64,000 bases of DNA, from assembly GCF_000503215.1 (NCBI RefSeq), contig NZ_AYTD01000014.1, forward strand, positions 124,001 through 188,000, written 5' to 3'. The position numbers and the translations under genes were made by a program. Each line of letters begins with the position of its first letter. Within the stretch, counting starts at the first letter, position 1. The notes below the pieces were generated by a model. It was not told the DNA's origin and made no database searches. It saw only the letters and a list, made by a program, of their open reading frames with translations. This document shows, piece after piece, positions 43,160 to 53,746 of this stretch. This DNA is from Pseudomonas canadensis. Lineage in GTDB: Bacteria > Pseudomonadota > Gammaproteobacteria > Pseudomonadales > Pseudomonadaceae.

Positions 43160-45895
43160 TTATTCGATCTGGCCGTGGCAGTGTTTGAACTTCTTGCCCG
43201 AACCGCAGTAGCACAGCTCGTTGCGGCCCAGCTTCTGGTCATTGCGAACCGGGGTTTGAGCCAGGGCCACGTCGACCTCTTCGCCCAATACCTCAGGCGC
43301 TTCCAGCCCCGGTGCTTCGTCATGCTGGAACTGCATGCGCGCAGCCAGAGCTTCGGCTTCCTGACGCAGGCGGGCCTCTTCCTCGATCGGGTCTTCGCGA
43401 CGCACCTGAACGTGGGACAGCACGCGAATCGAATCGCGCTTGATCGAATCCAGCAGTTCGGAGAACAGCGTGAACGACTCGCGCTTGTACTCCTGCTTCG
43501 GGTTCTTCTGCGCATAGCCACGCAGGTGGATGCCGTGACGCAGGTGGTCCATGGTCGACAGGTGGTCTTTCCACAGATCGTCCAGCACGCGCAGTACGAT
43601 TTGTTTCTCGAAGGTGCGCAGCGCTTCGGCACTCGCCTGTTCTTCTTTCTCGTTGTACGCGGCCAGCAATTCGGCCATCAGTTTTTCACGCAGGGTTTCT
43701 TCGTACAGGTGATCGTCTTCGTCCAGCCACTGCTGAACCGGAAGGTCGACACCAAAATCGCTCTTCAACGCCGCTTCCAGACCGGCAACATCCCACTGCT
43801 CTGGCAGAGACTGTGGCGGAATATGTGCGCTGACGGTGGCGTTGAGTACATCCTGACGGAAATCAGCGATGGTCTCGCCAATGTTGTCGGCAGCCAGCAA
43901 CGTGTTACGCATGTGATAGATCACTTTACGCTGTTCGTTGTTGACGTCATCGAACTCGAGCAGTTGCTTACGAATATCGAAGTTGCGGCCTTCAACCTTA
44001 CGCTGAGCCTTCTCGATGGCGTTGGTCACCATGCGGTGCTCGATCGCTTCGCCGGACTGCATGCCCAGGGCCTTCATGAAGTTCTTCACGCGGTCCGAGG
44101 CGAAGATGCGCATCAGGCTGTCTTCCAAGGACAGGTAGAAGCGGCTGGAACCGGCGTCACCCTGGCGACCGGCACGACCACGCAGCTGGTTGTCGATACG
44201 ACGCGATTCGTGACGCTCGGACGCGATCACCTGCAGGCCACCGGATTCCAGCACGGCCTGGTGGCGCTTCTGCCAGTCAGCCTTGATCTGGGCGATCTGC
44301 TCAGGGCTCGGGTTTTCCAGTGCCGCGACTTCCACTTCCCAGTTACCGCCCAACAGGATGTCGGTACCACGACCGGCCATGTTGGTCGCGATGGTCAGTG
44401 CGCCTGGGCGACCGGCCTGGGCAATGATCTCGGCTTCTTTTTCGTGGAACTTGGCGTTCAGGACCTTGTGCTCGATGCCTTCCTTGTTAAGCAGGTTGGA
44501 CACGTGCTCGGAAGTCTCGATGGTGGCAGTACCCACCAGGATCGGGCGACCCTGGGCCATGCCGTCCTTGATGTCGTTGATGATTGCCGCGTACTTCTCT
44601 TCGGCCGTCAGGAACACCAGGTCGTTGAAGTCTTTACGCGCCAACGGCTTGTTCGGCGGAATGACCATCACGGCCAGGTTGTAGATCTGATGGAATTCGA
44701 ACGCTTCGGTGTCGGCCGTACCGGTCATGCCGGACAGCTTGTTGTACAGACGGAAGTAGTTCTGGAAGGTGGTGGACGCCAACGTCTGGCTTTCAGCCTG
44801 GATGTTGAGGTGTTCCTTGGCTTCGATGGCCTGGTGCAGACCTTCGGACAGACGACGACCCGGCATGGTACGGCCGGTATGTTCGTCAACCAGAACGACC
44901 TGGCCATCCTGCACGATGTATTCGACGTTGCGATGGAACAGCTTGTGGGCGCGCAGGCCGGCATACACGTGGGTCAACAGGCCCAGGTTGTGTGCCGAGT
45001 ACAGGCTTTCACCTTCGGCCAGCTCGCCGATCTGGGTCAGCATCTCTTCGACGAACTGGTGACCGGCTTCGTTGAGTTCGACCTGGCGGGTCTTCTCGTC
45101 GATGCTGAAGTGACCTTCTTTGGTCACCACGCCTTCCACTTCCTCAATGTGCTGCTCCAGGCGCGGAATCAACTTGTTGATTTCGGTGTACAGGCGCGAG
45201 CTGTCTTCGGCCTGGCCGGAGATGATCAGTGGGGTACGGGCTTCGTCGATGAGGATGGAGTCGACTTCGTCGATCACGGCAAAGTTGAGTTCGCGCTGGA
45301 ATTTTTCATCCATGCTGAACGCCATGTTGTCGCGCAGGTAGTCGAAGCCGAATTCGTTGTTGGTGCCGTAGGTAATATCGCAAGCATAGGCTGCGCGCTT
45401 CTCTTCCGGCGGCTGGAACGGCGTTACCACGCCGACGGTCAGGCCGAGGAATTCATACAGCGGGCGCATCCAGTTGGCGTCCCGGCGGGCCAGGTAGTCG
45501 TTCACCGTCACAACGTGCACGCCCTTGCCGGACAGTGCGTTGAGGTAAACGCCCAGGGTTGCCACCAGGGTCTTGCCTTCACCGGTACGCATTTCGGCAA
45601 TCATGCCTTCATGCAAGGTCATGCCGCCGATCAACTGGACATCGAAGTGGCGCATGCCCATGACACGCTTACCGGCTTCACGGGCGACCGCAAAGGCTTC
45701 GGGCAGCAGCTTGTCGAGGGTTTCACCTTTGGCTATGCGGGCCTTGAACTCTTGGGTCTTGGCGCGCAATTGCTCGTCCGAAAGGGCAACCATCTGCTCT
45801 TCGAAGGCATTGACCAGCTGCACCGTCTTGAGCATGCGTTTGACTTCGCGCTCATTCTTGCTTCCAAAAAGTTTCTTTAACAAAGGCGCAAACAT
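43160..45895 (-). CDS. secA: Protein translocase ATPase SecA
   Basis: Motor that pushes unfolded preproteins through SecYEG. The 911-residue chain has Walker A MRTGEGKT at 102-109, the DEAD-type VIDEVDSIL, the helicase motif [10 protein letters not shown] and NMAGRGTDI, and the C-terminal zinc ligands [14 protein letters not shown] that bind SecB and lipid. The start at 45895 ([16 protein letters not shown]) is the usual N-terminus; a frame to 45934 adds an atypical leader. It is monocistronic. Confidence 0.98.
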   Translation of the reverse strand: MFAPLLKKLFGSKNEREVKRMLKTVQLVNAFEEQMVALSDEQLRAKTQEFKARIAKGETLDKLLPEAFAVAREAGKRVMGMRHFDVQLIGGMTLHEGMIAEMRTGEGKTLVATLGVYLNALSGKGVHVVTVNDYLARRDANWMRPLYEFLGLTVGVVTPFQPPEEKRAAYACDITYGTNNEFGFDYLRDNMAFSMDEKFQRELNFAVIDEVDSILIDEARTPLIISGQAEDSSRLYTEINKLIPRLEQHIEEVEGVVTKEGHFSIDEKTRQVELNEAGHQFVEEMLTQIGELAEGESLYSAHNLGLLTHVYAGLRAHKLFHRNVEYIVQDGQVVLVDEHTGRTMPGRRLSEGLHQAIEAKEHLNIQAESQTLASTTFQNYFRLYNKLSGMTGTADTEAFEFHQIYNLAVMVIPPNKPLARKDFNDLVFLTAEEKYAAIINDIKDGMAQGRPILVGTATIETSEHVSNLLNKEGIEHKVLNAKFHEKEAEIIAQAGRPGALTIATNMAGRGTDILLGGNWEVEVAALENPSPEQIAQIKADWQKRHQAVLESGGLQVIASERHESRRIDNQLRGRAGRQGDAGSSRFYLSLEDSLMRIFASDRVKNFMKALGMQSGEAIEHRMVTNAIEKAQRKVEGRNFDIRKQLLEFDDVNNEQRKVIYHMRNTLLAADNIGETIADFRQDVLNATVSAHIPPQSLPEQWDVAGLEAALKSDFGVDLPVQQWLDEDDHLYEETLREKLMAELLAAYNEKEEQASAEALRTFEKQIVLRVLDDLWKDHLSTMDHLRHGIHLRGYAQKNPKQEYKRESFTLFSELLDSIKRDSIRVLSHVQVRREDPIEEEARLRQEAEALAARMQFQHDEAPGLEAPEVLGEEVDVALAQTPVRNDQKLGRNELCYCGSGKKFKHCHGQIE

Positions 45896-46200
45896 ATCGG
45901 CAGGTTCTTCCACACATAGGGATGGAGGGCGCACCGTGAGTGGCCCGAGCAGCCCTCACGGCCGCATGCGAACGCGCATTCTACCCGGATTCGTGGGTGA
46001 GGAAAGTGGCGTTGTTCCCCGATGCTGGCATGGTGCTGTGAGAGGGCTTGTTTAAAATAAGGGCTTTTGCCGGAACTTCAACCCATGGAGCGCAGAAGTT
46101 ACCAATTGATTTGATGAATAAAACCCACGGAATGCATTGCCTGGGGCCGTACAGGTGGGTTCTGCTAAGATGGCGGCTCTGTTACTTAAGGTGTCCAATA
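45896..46200. other. Gene-free divergent region between secA and a DciA-like gene
   Basis: These 305 bases hold the promoters of both divergent genes. I see no clear hairpin, no small coding frame of good quality, and no SecM-like arrest peptide gene. Confidence 0.5.
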
Positions 46201-46656
46201 ATGGCATTTCGCCCCTTATCAGCCCGCGCTCCCGCCGTGTTGCTTCGTGATGCCAAGCCGCTGAAAGCCATCTTTGGCCATGCTCAACGCCTGGACCGCC
46301 TGCAACGACTGCTTGAAACCCAACTGCAACCGGCTGCACGCGAACATTGCCGCGTGGCGTCCTGGCGTGAAGGCAACCTGCTGCTTATTGTCACAGATGG
46401 CCACTGGGCGACACGTTTGCGCTATCAGCAAAAACGCCTGCAGCGTCAATTGATGGCCTTTGATGAATTCGCCGGTCTGACGCGCATCCAGTTCAAAGTG
46501 CAACCGCCCACCACCCAACCCGGCGTGGCGGAGCATATTCATGACCTGTCGCCCAGTGCCGCCGAAACTATTCAGGCAACGGCCGACGGCATCAGCAACC
46601 CAGGCTTGCGTGCGGCGCTTGAACGCCTGGCGGCCCACGCCAAGCCCAAGCCCTGA
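46201..46656 (+). CDS. DUF721 / DciA-like protein
   Basis: A 151-residue basic protein. The core, RLLETQLQPAAREHCRVASWR then LLLIVTDGHWATRLRYQQ and LQRQLMAFDEFAGLTRIQFKVQP, matches the DUF721 fold seen in DciA, the loader of the DnaB replicative helicase in bacteria that lack DnaC. The C-terminus is alanine-rich and basic. ATG 46201 is chosen as the start because the upstream extension is of unlikely composition. secA stands beside it in many proteobacteria. Confidence 0.85.
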   Translation: MAFRPLSARAPAVLLRDAKPLKAIFGHAQRLDRLQRLLETQLQPAAREHCRVASWREGNLLLIVTDGHWATRLRYQQKRLQRQLMAFDEFAGLTRIQFKVQPPTTQPGVAEHIHDLSPSAAETIQATADGISNPGLRAALERLAAHAKPKP

Positions 46657-46660
46657 CTCG

Positions 46661-48139
46661 CTATTTGCGCTTGCTGCCGCCCAATAACGACCCCAACAAG
46701 CCACGCACCAGTTGCCGCCCCATCTGATTGGCGGCTTGCTGCATCGCGGACTTCAACGCCTTGCCTGCGGTTGTGCCAAGGAACGCCCCGGCCTTGTCCG
46801 TAAAGCTGGGCTCCTCAGCGGCCGGTTTGCCCTCTTCGGTTGACCCAAGCTCTTTGCGTGCCATCAGCACTTCATATGCGGATTCCCGATCAATCGGCTT
46901 GTCATACCGGCCCAGCAACGGCGAACTGGCCACCAATGCCGCCCGCTCGGCTGCGCTGAGCGGGCCGATCCGCGATTGCGGCGGTGCGACCAGGACGCGC
47001 TGGACGACTTCCGGCGTCCCCTTTTCCTGCAGTGTTCCCACTAAAGCCTCGCCCGTGCCCAGCTCGGTCAGTACCGAAAGGGCATCAAAGGCCGGGTTCG
47101 GCCGAAAACCGTCGGCTACGGCGCGCAAGGACTTCTGTTCCTTGGTGGTAAACGCCCGCAGGCCGTGCTGGATACGCAGGCCGAGTTGGGCCAGCACGCT
47201 GTCCGGCAGGTCGCCTGGGGATTGCGTGACAAAATACACGCCAACACCCTTGGAGCGGATCAGCCGCACCACCTGCTCCAGACGCTCCTGCAACGCTTTG
47301 GGCGTGTCAGCGAACAGCAAATGCGCCTCATCGAAAAACAGCGCGAGCAGCGGTTTGTCAGCGTCACCGCGCTCGGGCAGTTGCTCGAACAACTCCGCCA
47401 ACAGCCACAACAGGAACGTCGCATACACCTTCGGCGCCTCATGCACCAAGCGGCTGGCGTCCAGCAGATGGATGCGACCACGCCCCTCACCGGTAGGCTG
47501 CAGGATATCTTCCAACTGCAGGGCCGGCTCACCAAACAAGGCTTCAGCGCCCTGCTGCTCCAGCACTGCCAGGCGTCGCAACAGTGCCTGGCTGGAACCG
47601 GTGGTCATCAGCGCCGCGTCTTCGCCCAGCAACTCCGGGTGATAGCGCAGATGGTTGAGCAATGCCTTGAGGTCCTTGAGGTCCAGCAACAACAAGCCTT
47701 CGCGATCGGCCACCTTGAACGCCGCGTAAAGCGCCGACTGCTGGCTATCGGTGAGTTCCAACAGGCTGCCGAGCAACAACGGGCCCATTTCACTGATGGT
47801 AGTGCGCAATGGATGGCCGGACTGCCCGTGGATATCCCACAGCGTGACTGGGTAAGCCTTGGCCGTGTAATTGAGGAACGGCATGCCGGCGATGCGCTCG
47901 GCCACCTTACCCTGCGGGTTCGCCGCAGCGCCCAGGCCGCACAAGTCGCCCTTGATATCCGCCGCAAACACCGCTACGCCGGCGTCACTGAAAGCTTCGG
48001 CCAGGCGTTGCAGCGTGACGGTCTTGCCGGTGCCGGTGGCGCCGGCGATCAACCCGTGACGATTGGCCAGGCGCATGGCCTGGGCGATGGGCTGGCCGTC
48101 GAGGCCGGCGCCGATTAGGAGTTGCGAGGAGTCAGGCAT
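46661..48139 (-). CDS. HerA-like ATPase, DUF853 family
   Basis: A 492-residue P-loop ATPase. Walker A GATGTGKT lies at 33-40; the Walker B region reads LLALFFDEAHLLF; the helicase HerA-like core and a glycine-rich tail (GLLGSLLGGSKRK) follow. The start is at 48139 with GGGTGA before it, or four codons upstream at 48151. DUF853 proteins are widespread with no proven substrate. It is convergent with the DciA-like gene, the stops being four bases apart. Confidence 0.88.
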   Translation of the reverse strand: MPDSSQLLIGAGLDGQPIAQAMRLANRHGLIAGATGTGKTVTLQRLAEAFSDAGVAVFAADIKGDLCGLGAAANPQGKVAERIAGMPFLNYTAKAYPVTLWDIHGQSGHPLRTTISEMGPLLLGSLLELTDSQQSALYAAFKVADREGLLLLDLKDLKALLNHLRYHPELLGEDAALMTTGSSQALLRRLAVLEQQGAEALFGEPALQLEDILQPTGEGRGRIHLLDASRLVHEAPKVYATFLLWLLAELFEQLPERGDADKPLLALFFDEAHLLFADTPKALQERLEQVVRLIRSKGVGVYFVTQSPGDLPDSVLAQLGLRIQHGLRAFTTKEQKSLRAVADGFRPNPAFDALSVLTELGTGEALVGTLQEKGTPEVVQRVLVAPPQSRIGPLSAAERAALVASSPLLGRYDKPIDRESAYEVLMARKELGSTEEGKPAAEEPSFTDKAGAFLGTTAGKALKSAMQQAANQMGRQLVRGLLGSLLGGSKRK

Positions 48140-48343
48140 TTCGTCACCCATGGTTAATCTTTAGTGCGGCCAGGTCGATACAGAGAAGTGTGAGACCCAC
48201 AAAGTCCAAAAATAGGTCAGATAGTTCCCACAGGGACCACCGGAACCATCACAAGAAGTATCACACCTTTTTTGACGCTGCCATTTTGCGCCTCCCATAA
48301 GGACGCGCTTCGGATATTAAGACCTTAGCGGACCCTACAAGCC

Positions 48344-50233
48344 ATGAATAAAAATCTGCGCTTCAGCCACAAAATCCTGCTTGCAGCCTCCCTTATCGTC
48401 ATTGCCGCATTTGCGCTGTTTACCCTCTACAACGACTACCTGCAACGCAACGCGATTCGCGACGATCTCAACAACTACCTGCATGAAATGGGCGATGTGA
48501 CCGCCAGCAACATTCAAACCTGGCTCACCGGGCGCATTGCCCTGGTGGAAAACGCCGCACAAAACATCGCCATCAACCCCGAACCGTCAGCGGTTGCTGG
48601 CCTGCTGGAACAGAAAACCCTGACGTCCTCCTTCATGGCGACCTACGTCGGCGACAGCAAAGGCGCCTTTACCATCCGCCCAGACACCAAGATGCCAGAC
48701 GGTTTCGACCCGCGTGTCCGCCCTTGGTACAAGGGCGCCCAGAGCAGCAACGGTTCAACCCTGACCGAGCCGTATATTGATGCGGCCACCGGCAAGTTGA
48801 TCATTTCCGTTGCCACTCCCAGCACCCAGGGCACCCAGAGCATTGGTGTGGTCGGAGGGGACCTGAGCCTGCAAACCCTGGTGGATAACATCGGCGCGCT
48901 GAACTTCGGCGGCATGGGTTACGCGTTCCTGGTCAGCGCCGACGGCAAAGTACTGGTACACCCGGACAAAAATCTGGTGATGAAGACCCTGGCCGACGTG
49001 TATCCGAAAAATACACCGAAGATCAGCGCCGACTTCAGCGAAGTCGAGGCCAACGGCAAAGACAACATCGTGACTTTTACACCGATCAAGGGACTGCCCT
49101 CGGTAAACTGGTACCTCGGTATTTCAGTCGATAAAGATAAGTCCTACGCCATGCTCAGCGAGTTCCGCACCTCAGCGGTCATCGCCACGCTCATTGCAGT
49201 GGTGATCATCATTGCCCTGCTCGGCATGCTGATCCGTATCTTGTTGCAACCGCTGCATGTAATGACCCGCGCCATGCAGGACATCGCCGATGGCGAGGGC
49301 GACCTGACCCGTCGCCTGACCATCCAGAATCACGATGAGTTCGGCACGCTGGGTAATGCCTTCAACCGCTTCGTGGAGCGTATTCATACGTCGATTCGTG
49401 AAGTGTCTTCGGCCACCGAACAGGTCAACGAGGTGGCACTGCGGGTCGTCAGTGCCTCCAACTCGTCGATGGTCAATTCCGATGAGCAGGCCAATCGCAC
49501 CAACAGCGTCGCGGCGGCCATCAATGAGCTGGGCGCTGCGGCCCAGGAAATCGCGCGCAATGCGGCGCAAGCCTCCCATCAGGCCAGCGATGCACGTCAC
49601 CTGGCTGAGGATGGCCAACAGGTGGTGGAACGCAACATCAAGGCGATGAACCAGTTGTCTTCGATGATCAGCGCTTCCAGCAGCAACATCGAAGCGCTCA
49701 ATAGCAAAACGGTGAACATCGGGCAGATCCTCGAAGTGATCACCAGCATTTCCCAGCAAACCAACCTGCTGGCATTGAACGCTGCCATCGAAGCAGCCCG
49801 TGCCGGGGAAGCCGGACGTGGGTTTGCGGTAGTCGCAGATGAGGTGCGCAACCTGGCACATCGCACTCAGGAATCGGCGCAACAAGTGCAGAAGATGATT
49901 GAAGAGCTGCAAGTCGGCGCGCGGGACTCGGTCAGCACCATGGGTGATAGCCAGCGCCATAGTCTTGAAAGCGTCGACATCGCCAACCTGGCCGGCGAAC
50001 GCCTGAATAGCGTGACCCAGCGCATCGGCGAAATTGATGGCATGAACCAGTCAGTCGCCACCGCCACTGAAGAACAGACTTCGGTGGTGGAGTCGATCAA
50101 CATGGACATTACCGAGATCAACACCCTCAATCAGGAAGGTGTGGAAAACCTGCAATCGACGCTGCGTGCTTGTGCCGACCTGGAACAACAGGCGGCACGG
50201 TTGAAACAATTGGTTGGCAGTTTCCGGATCTGA
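48344..50233 (+). CDS. Methyl-accepting chemotaxis protein with dCache sensor
   Basis: A 629-residue receptor: helix at about 10-32, periplasmic dCache domain (about 33-274), second helix at about 275-300, HAMP (about 300-352) and the signalling domain with hairpin tip [19 protein letters not shown] near 476-495. The ligand pocket motif [11 protein letters not shown] followed by EPYIDAATG and GGDLSL resembles the amino-acid-binding dCache motif of PctA-type receptors (R, W, Y, Y, D present), but the aromatic residue at the start of the motif is Phe instead of Tyr. Amino acid sensing is probable; the ligand range is unknown. Confidence 0.93.
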   Translation: MNKNLRFSHKILLAASLIVIAAFALFTLYNDYLQRNAIRDDLNNYLHEMGDVTASNIQTWLTGRIALVENAAQNIAINPEPSAVAGLLEQKTLTSSFMATYVGDSKGAFTIRPDTKMPDGFDPRVRPWYKGAQSSNGSTLTEPYIDAATGKLIISVATPSTQGTQSIGVVGGDLSLQTLVDNIGALNFGGMGYAFLVSADGKVLVHPDKNLVMKTLADVYPKNTPKISADFSEVEANGKDNIVTFTPIKGLPSVNWYLGISVDKDKSYAMLSEFRTSAVIATLIAVVIIIALLGMLIRILLQPLHVMTRAMQDIADGEGDLTRRLTIQNHDEFGTLGNAFNRFVERIHTSIREVSSATEQVNEVALRVVSASNSSMVNSDEQANRTNSVAAAINELGAAAQEIARNAAQASHQASDARHLAEDGQQVVERNIKAMNQLSSMISASSSNIEALNSKTVNIGQILEVITSISQQTNLLALNAAIEAARAGEAGRGFAVVADEVRNLAHRTQESAQQVQKMIEELQVGARDSVSTMGDSQRHSLESVDIANLAGERLNSVTQRIGEIDGMNQSVATATEEQTSVVESINMDITEINTLNQEGVENLQSTLRACADLEQQAARLKQLVGSFRI

Positions 50234-50404
50234 TCAGGCGTCCTTGGGCTCGGACTTGGCCTGCTCCTGCTCCCACAGTTCGGCGGCACCGGGAAATTCG
50301 GTGCCGTCCTCGCTGCTCAGGTCATCCGGGTCGTATCGACTCAAACACCCCTCCCCTAATGTGGCGGGGGCTTTTGAGGTGGCTTTGTCCAGCGGATCAC
50401 TCAT
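50234..50404 (-). CDS. Small acidic protein of 56 residues
   Basis: A short open frame with ATG at 50404 and TGA at 50234-50236. It begins MSDPLDKATSKAPATLGEG and later has YDPDDLSSEDGTEFPG and LWEQEQAKSEPKDA. It is soluble and strongly acidic, with one Cys. GAGG lies eight bases before the ATG. It ends immediately next to the stop of the convergent chemoreceptor gene and lies downstream of purU on the same strand, with the purU terminator between. I do not recognise a family; codon use and the ribosome site support a real gene. Confidence 0.72.
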   Translation of the reverse strand: MSDPLDKATSKAPATLGEGCLSRYDPDDLSSEDGTEFPGAAELWEQEQAKSEPKDA

Positions 50405-50428
50405 GACTCAATCCTCGGCAGCATAAAG

Positions 50429-50465
50429 AAAAAGGGCCTGGGACGATTTAACGCCCAGGCCCTTC
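50429..50465 (-). terminator. Terminator of purU
   Basis: GGGCCTGGG and CCCAGGCCC pair around an 11-base loop. On the minus strand the stem is followed by TTTTTCTTT, 24 bases beyond the purU stop. Confidence 0.88.
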
Positions 50466-50488
50466 ATTCTTCAATCACAACAGTTCGA

Positions 50489-51337
50489 TCAGAACACGAC
50501 GGTCTTGTTGCCGTGCACCAGCACGCGGTCTTCCAAGTGGTAACGCAGGCCACGGGCCAGCACCATCTTCTCGACGTCACGGCCGAAACGCACCATGTCT
50601 TCAATGCTGTCGCTGTGGCTGACACGCACCACGTCTTGCTCGATGATCGGGCCGGCGTCCAGCTCTTCGGTGACGTAGTGGCAAGTAGCACCGATCAACT
50701 TCACGCCACGCAGGGACGCCTGGTGGTAAGGCTTGGCGCCGACGAAAGACGGTAGGAAGCTGTGGTGAATGTTGATCACCTTGCCAGCATATTCGCGGCA
50801 CAGTTCCGGCGGCAGGATTTGCATGTAGCGCGCCAGCACCACTACGTCGGCTTCGTGCTGCTTGACCAGGCGCGAGACCTCAGCGAACGCCGGCTCCTTG
50901 TCCTGCGGGTTGACCGGCACGTGGTAATACGGGATGCCATGCCACTCGACCATGCTGCGCAGGTCGTCATGGTTGGAGATCACACACGCGATCTCGCAGT
51001 CCAACTCATCGCTGTGCCAGCGATGCAGCAAGTCGGCAAGGCAGTGGGATTCACGGCTGGCCATCAACACCACGCGCTTTTTCTGCTCGGTGTCGGTGAT
51101 ATGCCAGGTCATCGAAAACTCTTCGGCGATCGGCGCAAATGCGTCGCGGAAGGCATCAAGACCAAAAGGCAGCGAATCGGCACGAATCTCGTGACGCATG
51201 AAGAACCAACCGCTGAGATTGTCCGAGTGATGACTCGCCTCGGTGATCCAACCGTTGTGGGAGGCCAGAAAGTTACTGACTTTGGCAACGATACCAACCC
51301 GGTCCGGGCAAGCAATCACCAGCCGAAAAGTGCGCAT
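50489..51337 (-). CDS. purU: Formyltetrahydrofolate deformylase
   Basis: Hydrolyses 10-formyl-THF to formate and THF, balancing one-carbon pools with the glycine cleavage system. The 282 residues have an N-terminal ACT domain (RLVIACPDRVGIVAKVSNFL) and a GART-like formyl-hydrolase domain with INIHHSFLPSFVGAKPYHQA and DAGPIIEQD, holding the conserved His and Asp. The start at 51337 (MRTFRLV) is preceded by AGGGGGAA-like bases on the minus strand. It stands alone, with a strong terminator. Confidence 0.95.
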   Translation of the reverse strand: MRTFRLVIACPDRVGIVAKVSNFLASHNGWITEASHHSDNLSGWFFMRHEIRADSLPFGLDAFRDAFAPIAEEFSMTWHITDTEQKKRVVLMASRESHCLADLLHRWHSDELDCEIACVISNHDDLRSMVEWHGIPYYHVPVNPQDKEPAFAEVSRLVKQHEADVVVLARYMQILPPELCREYAGKVINIHHSFLPSFVGAKPYHQASLRGVKLIGATCHYVTEELDAGPIIEQDVVRVSHSDSIEDMVRFGRDVEKMVLARGLRYHLEDRVLVHGNKTVVF

Positions 51338-51687
51338 TAGGGGGAAACTCCAGAACTTCGCAAAGGCCGCCATTCTAGCGATTGCGCAGGAAAACTGCAG
51401 TATTCGTTGACGCTTATTCTGATCGCCGGCCGACGGCATGTCCCTTAATAGCCTATGGTTTTACCACCTTTATATGAATTTAGTACGTCACCCTATGGCA
51501 GGTTCACGTATTTTAGGGGAATTATCTTAAGGCCTACGCCCTAGTAATTAACTCGAATGCATAGCAATGCTACAAACATTCAATGTAATTCACATAAATG
51601 CGAGCTTAAATGTTTACTTGGGTAAACTGCCTGACTATTATTGGGCCACTGTCCCTCTCAATCAGCGCTCTACATAAGGTAGTCCAC
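51338..51687. other. AT-rich divergent region between purU and mvaT
   Basis: These 350 bases carry the mvaT promoter and leader. The stretch from 51440 to 51640 is markedly AT-rich for this genome, with many TpA steps, which suits binding by MvaT itself, a known self-regulator in Pseudomonas. No coding frame is supported. Confidence 0.55.
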
Positions 51688-52062
51688 ATGTCCCTGATCA
51701 ACGAATACCGTGCCACCGAAGAAGCTATCAAAGAGCTGCAAGCCCGTTTGAAGAACCTGTCCCAAGACGACAAACTGCAAACCGAGCTGGAATTCGAAGG
51801 CAAACTGCGCGCCCTGATGGGTGAATACTCCAAATCCCTGCGTGACATCATCGCGCTGCTGGATCCAGAGTCGAAAGTTAAAGCACCGCGTGGCGCCGTG
51901 AAAACTACCGGCACCAAACGTGCTCGCAAAGTCAAACAGTACAAAAACCCGCACAACGGCGAAGTGATTGAAACCAAAGGTGGCAACCACAAAACCTTGA
52001 AAGAGTGGAAAGCCAAGTGGGGCGGTGACGTGGTTGAAGGCTGGGCTACCCTGCTGGGCTAA
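51688..52062 (+). CDS. mvaT: MvaT-family H-NS-like nucleoid protein
   Basis: A 124-residue xenogeneic silencer of the MvaT/MvaU group. The N-terminal coiled coil (INEYRATEEAIKELQARLKN) oligomerises; a basic linker (KRARKVKQYKNP) leads to the C-terminal AT-DNA binding part KGGNHKTLKEWKAKWG, with the GGN-type hook of this family. ATG 51688 is chosen over an upstream frame. It has an AT-rich upstream region and its own terminator. MvaT and MvaU are alike, so the paralogue name is tentative. Confidence 0.93.
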   Translation: MSLINEYRATEEAIKELQARLKNLSQDDKLQTELEFEGKLRALMGEYSKSLRDIIALLDPESKVKAPRGAVKTTGTKRARKVKQYKNPHNGEVIETKGGNHKTLKEWKAKWGGDVVEGWATLLG

Positions 52063-52097
52063 GCCTCGCCAGGCTTACGCCTGATACGCGACACATT

Positions 52098-52123
52098 AAA
52101 AACGCCAGCCTGCTGGCGTTTTT
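52098..52123. terminator. Terminator of mvaT
   Basis: CGCCAGC and GCTGGCG pair around two bases, with AAAAA before and TTTTT after; it can serve either strand. Confidence 0.88.
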
Positions 52124-52151
52124 AATTGCCGGTGTATTGTGTGACGATCGA

Positions 52152-53579
52152 CTACAGATTCACCTTATGGGCCAGCAAGTCGGCATATTCCTGCCACCGC
52201 TCAAGCACCTCCGCCTGAAAAGGTGTCGCACTAACTGCAAACTCTTGTTTAGCCTGCTTAAATGCCGCAAGGGTATTCGGCGCGCCCCACTCCGGGTCCG
52301 TCAAACGTTGCTGACAGAAAAGCTGCCAACGTTGTTGCTCCTCACTGTTCAAGGTATCGGGGAAGTTACGCGCTCGGTAGCGAAAGAGTAATTCAGGCAA
52401 CCGATGATCATCGAAAGGCCATTGCTGGCGAGCTAATTGTGCAGGCTCGGCCATCCTGACTTGTTCACATAAACGTCGATCACGATCTCCGATAAAGCCA
52501 TCGTATAGCTGTTGCTCCGGGTCTGAACTCGGGGTGAAATCTTCCTCGGCATAAATAGCCGCCAACTTATCGCGCCAACACTCCTGTGCGTCAGTTAGCC
52601 GCAGGGCACGCTCCTGATAAAGATTCATATCCAAGTGCAGACGCTCACGATCTTCTGCCCGAAGCACATTCAAGGGCGCAACCACGGGGCAGCGATTGAT
52701 GTGCACCAACTTGAGCGGGACCGGTAACTCGCCCTCGGCAAGATCGTCACGACGGGTGTAGAGGCGCTGGCGCAAGGTATCTGCATCCAGGTCCAGCAAC
52801 CCTTGAGGATCGAGTCCGAGGTCGCAGACGATCAGTGCATTTCGGTTGCGTGGGTGCCACGCCAGTGGCACTACGACGCCCAGATAATGACGCTCGGCGG
52901 AAAAACGCCCGGAGATGTGCACCATGGGTTGCAGTAAGCGCACCTGGTCCATCACCGCCTGCTTGCTGCGCAGTTGAAACAGCCACTTGAACAGCTTGGG
53001 CTGTTTCTCACGAACCAATCGGGCCAGGGCAATAGTGGCTCGCACGTCGGACAGAGCATCGTGCGCCTGACCATGGTCGATACCGTTGGCTTCGGTCAGG
53101 CGCTCCAGTTTGAGCGTGACGCGCCCATCCTGTTGCGGCCATTCAATGCCTTCCGGGCGTAGGCCGTAGGCCGTGCGAATCACGTCGATCAGATCCCAGC
53201 GGCTGTTACCGCCCTGCCACTCACGTGCGTAAGGATCGAAGAAATTGCGGTACAGGCTGTAGCGCGTCATTTCATCGTCAAATCGCAAGGTGTTGTACCC
53301 AGCGCCACACGTACCCGGGGCGGCCAGCTCAGCATGCACCCGAGTCATGAAATCGGCCTCGGCCAGGCCTTTTTCCGCGAGGATTGCGGGAGTAATGCCG
53401 GTAATCGCGCAGGCGATGGGATGGGGCAGGATATCGTCGCTGGGCAGGCAATAAAGATTGACCGGCTCGCCGATCTCATTGAGTTCGTGGTCTGTCCGAA
53501 TGCCGGCTACTTGAAGCGGGCGGTCATTGCGCGGATTGATGCCGGTGGTTTCATAGTCGTACCAGAAAATGGAGGTCAC
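52152..53579 (-). CDS. sbcB: Exonuclease I
   Basis: Degrades single-stranded DNA 3' to 5' in recombination and mismatch repair. The 475-residue protein has the DEDD exonuclease start FWYDYETTGINPRNDRP, the second motif with YNTLRFDDEM and the third AHDALSDV. Length and the ExoI C-terminal half match E. coli. It is divergent from the RDD-SpoIIM operon. Confidence 0.96.
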   Translation of the reverse strand: MTSIFWYDYETTGINPRNDRPLQVAGIRTDHELNEIGEPVNLYCLPSDDILPHPIACAITGITPAILAEKGLAEADFMTRVHAELAAPGTCGAGYNTLRFDDEMTRYSLYRNFFDPYAREWQGGNSRWDLIDVIRTAYGLRPEGIEWPQQDGRVTLKLERLTEANGIDHGQAHDALSDVRATIALARLVREKQPKLFKWLFQLRSKQAVMDQVRLLQPMVHISGRFSAERHYLGVVVPLAWHPRNRNALIVCDLGLDPQGLLDLDADTLRQRLYTRRDDLAEGELPVPLKLVHINRCPVVAPLNVLRAEDRERLHLDMNLYQERALRLTDAQECWRDKLAAIYAEEDFTPSSDPEQQLYDGFIGDRDRRLCEQVRMAEPAQLARQQWPFDDHRLPELLFRYRARNFPDTLNSEEQQRWQLFCQQRLTDPEWGAPNTLAAFKQAKQEFAVSATPFQAEVLERWQEYADLLAHKVNL

Positions 53580-53746
53580 GGGCTTTTCCTGTACTGAAGA
53601 TCGACAAAGTCTAGGCGCTGGACGACGTCCACGGCCAGCACCAAATCAACTGTACAAACATCCAGCAAAACCTTGAATGGTTGCTTCCACCGCCGACACT
53701 GCTAGCATCCGTGTCTCCCAGCCATTCTGCACTGCCAAGGATCGCG

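Noticed and set aside
43175..45880. A 901-codon open frame on the strand opposite secA
   Set aside because: It mirrors the codon pattern of secA in a high-GC genome and its translation has no family resemblance; a typical antisense shadow.
45896..46200. SecM-like arrest gene upstream of secA
   Set aside because: No short secreted frame with an arrest motif is visible on the secA strand.
50489..51439. Longer purU start at 51439
   Set aside because: The extra 34 residues are of unlikely composition, and the ACT domain begins right after the Met at 51337.
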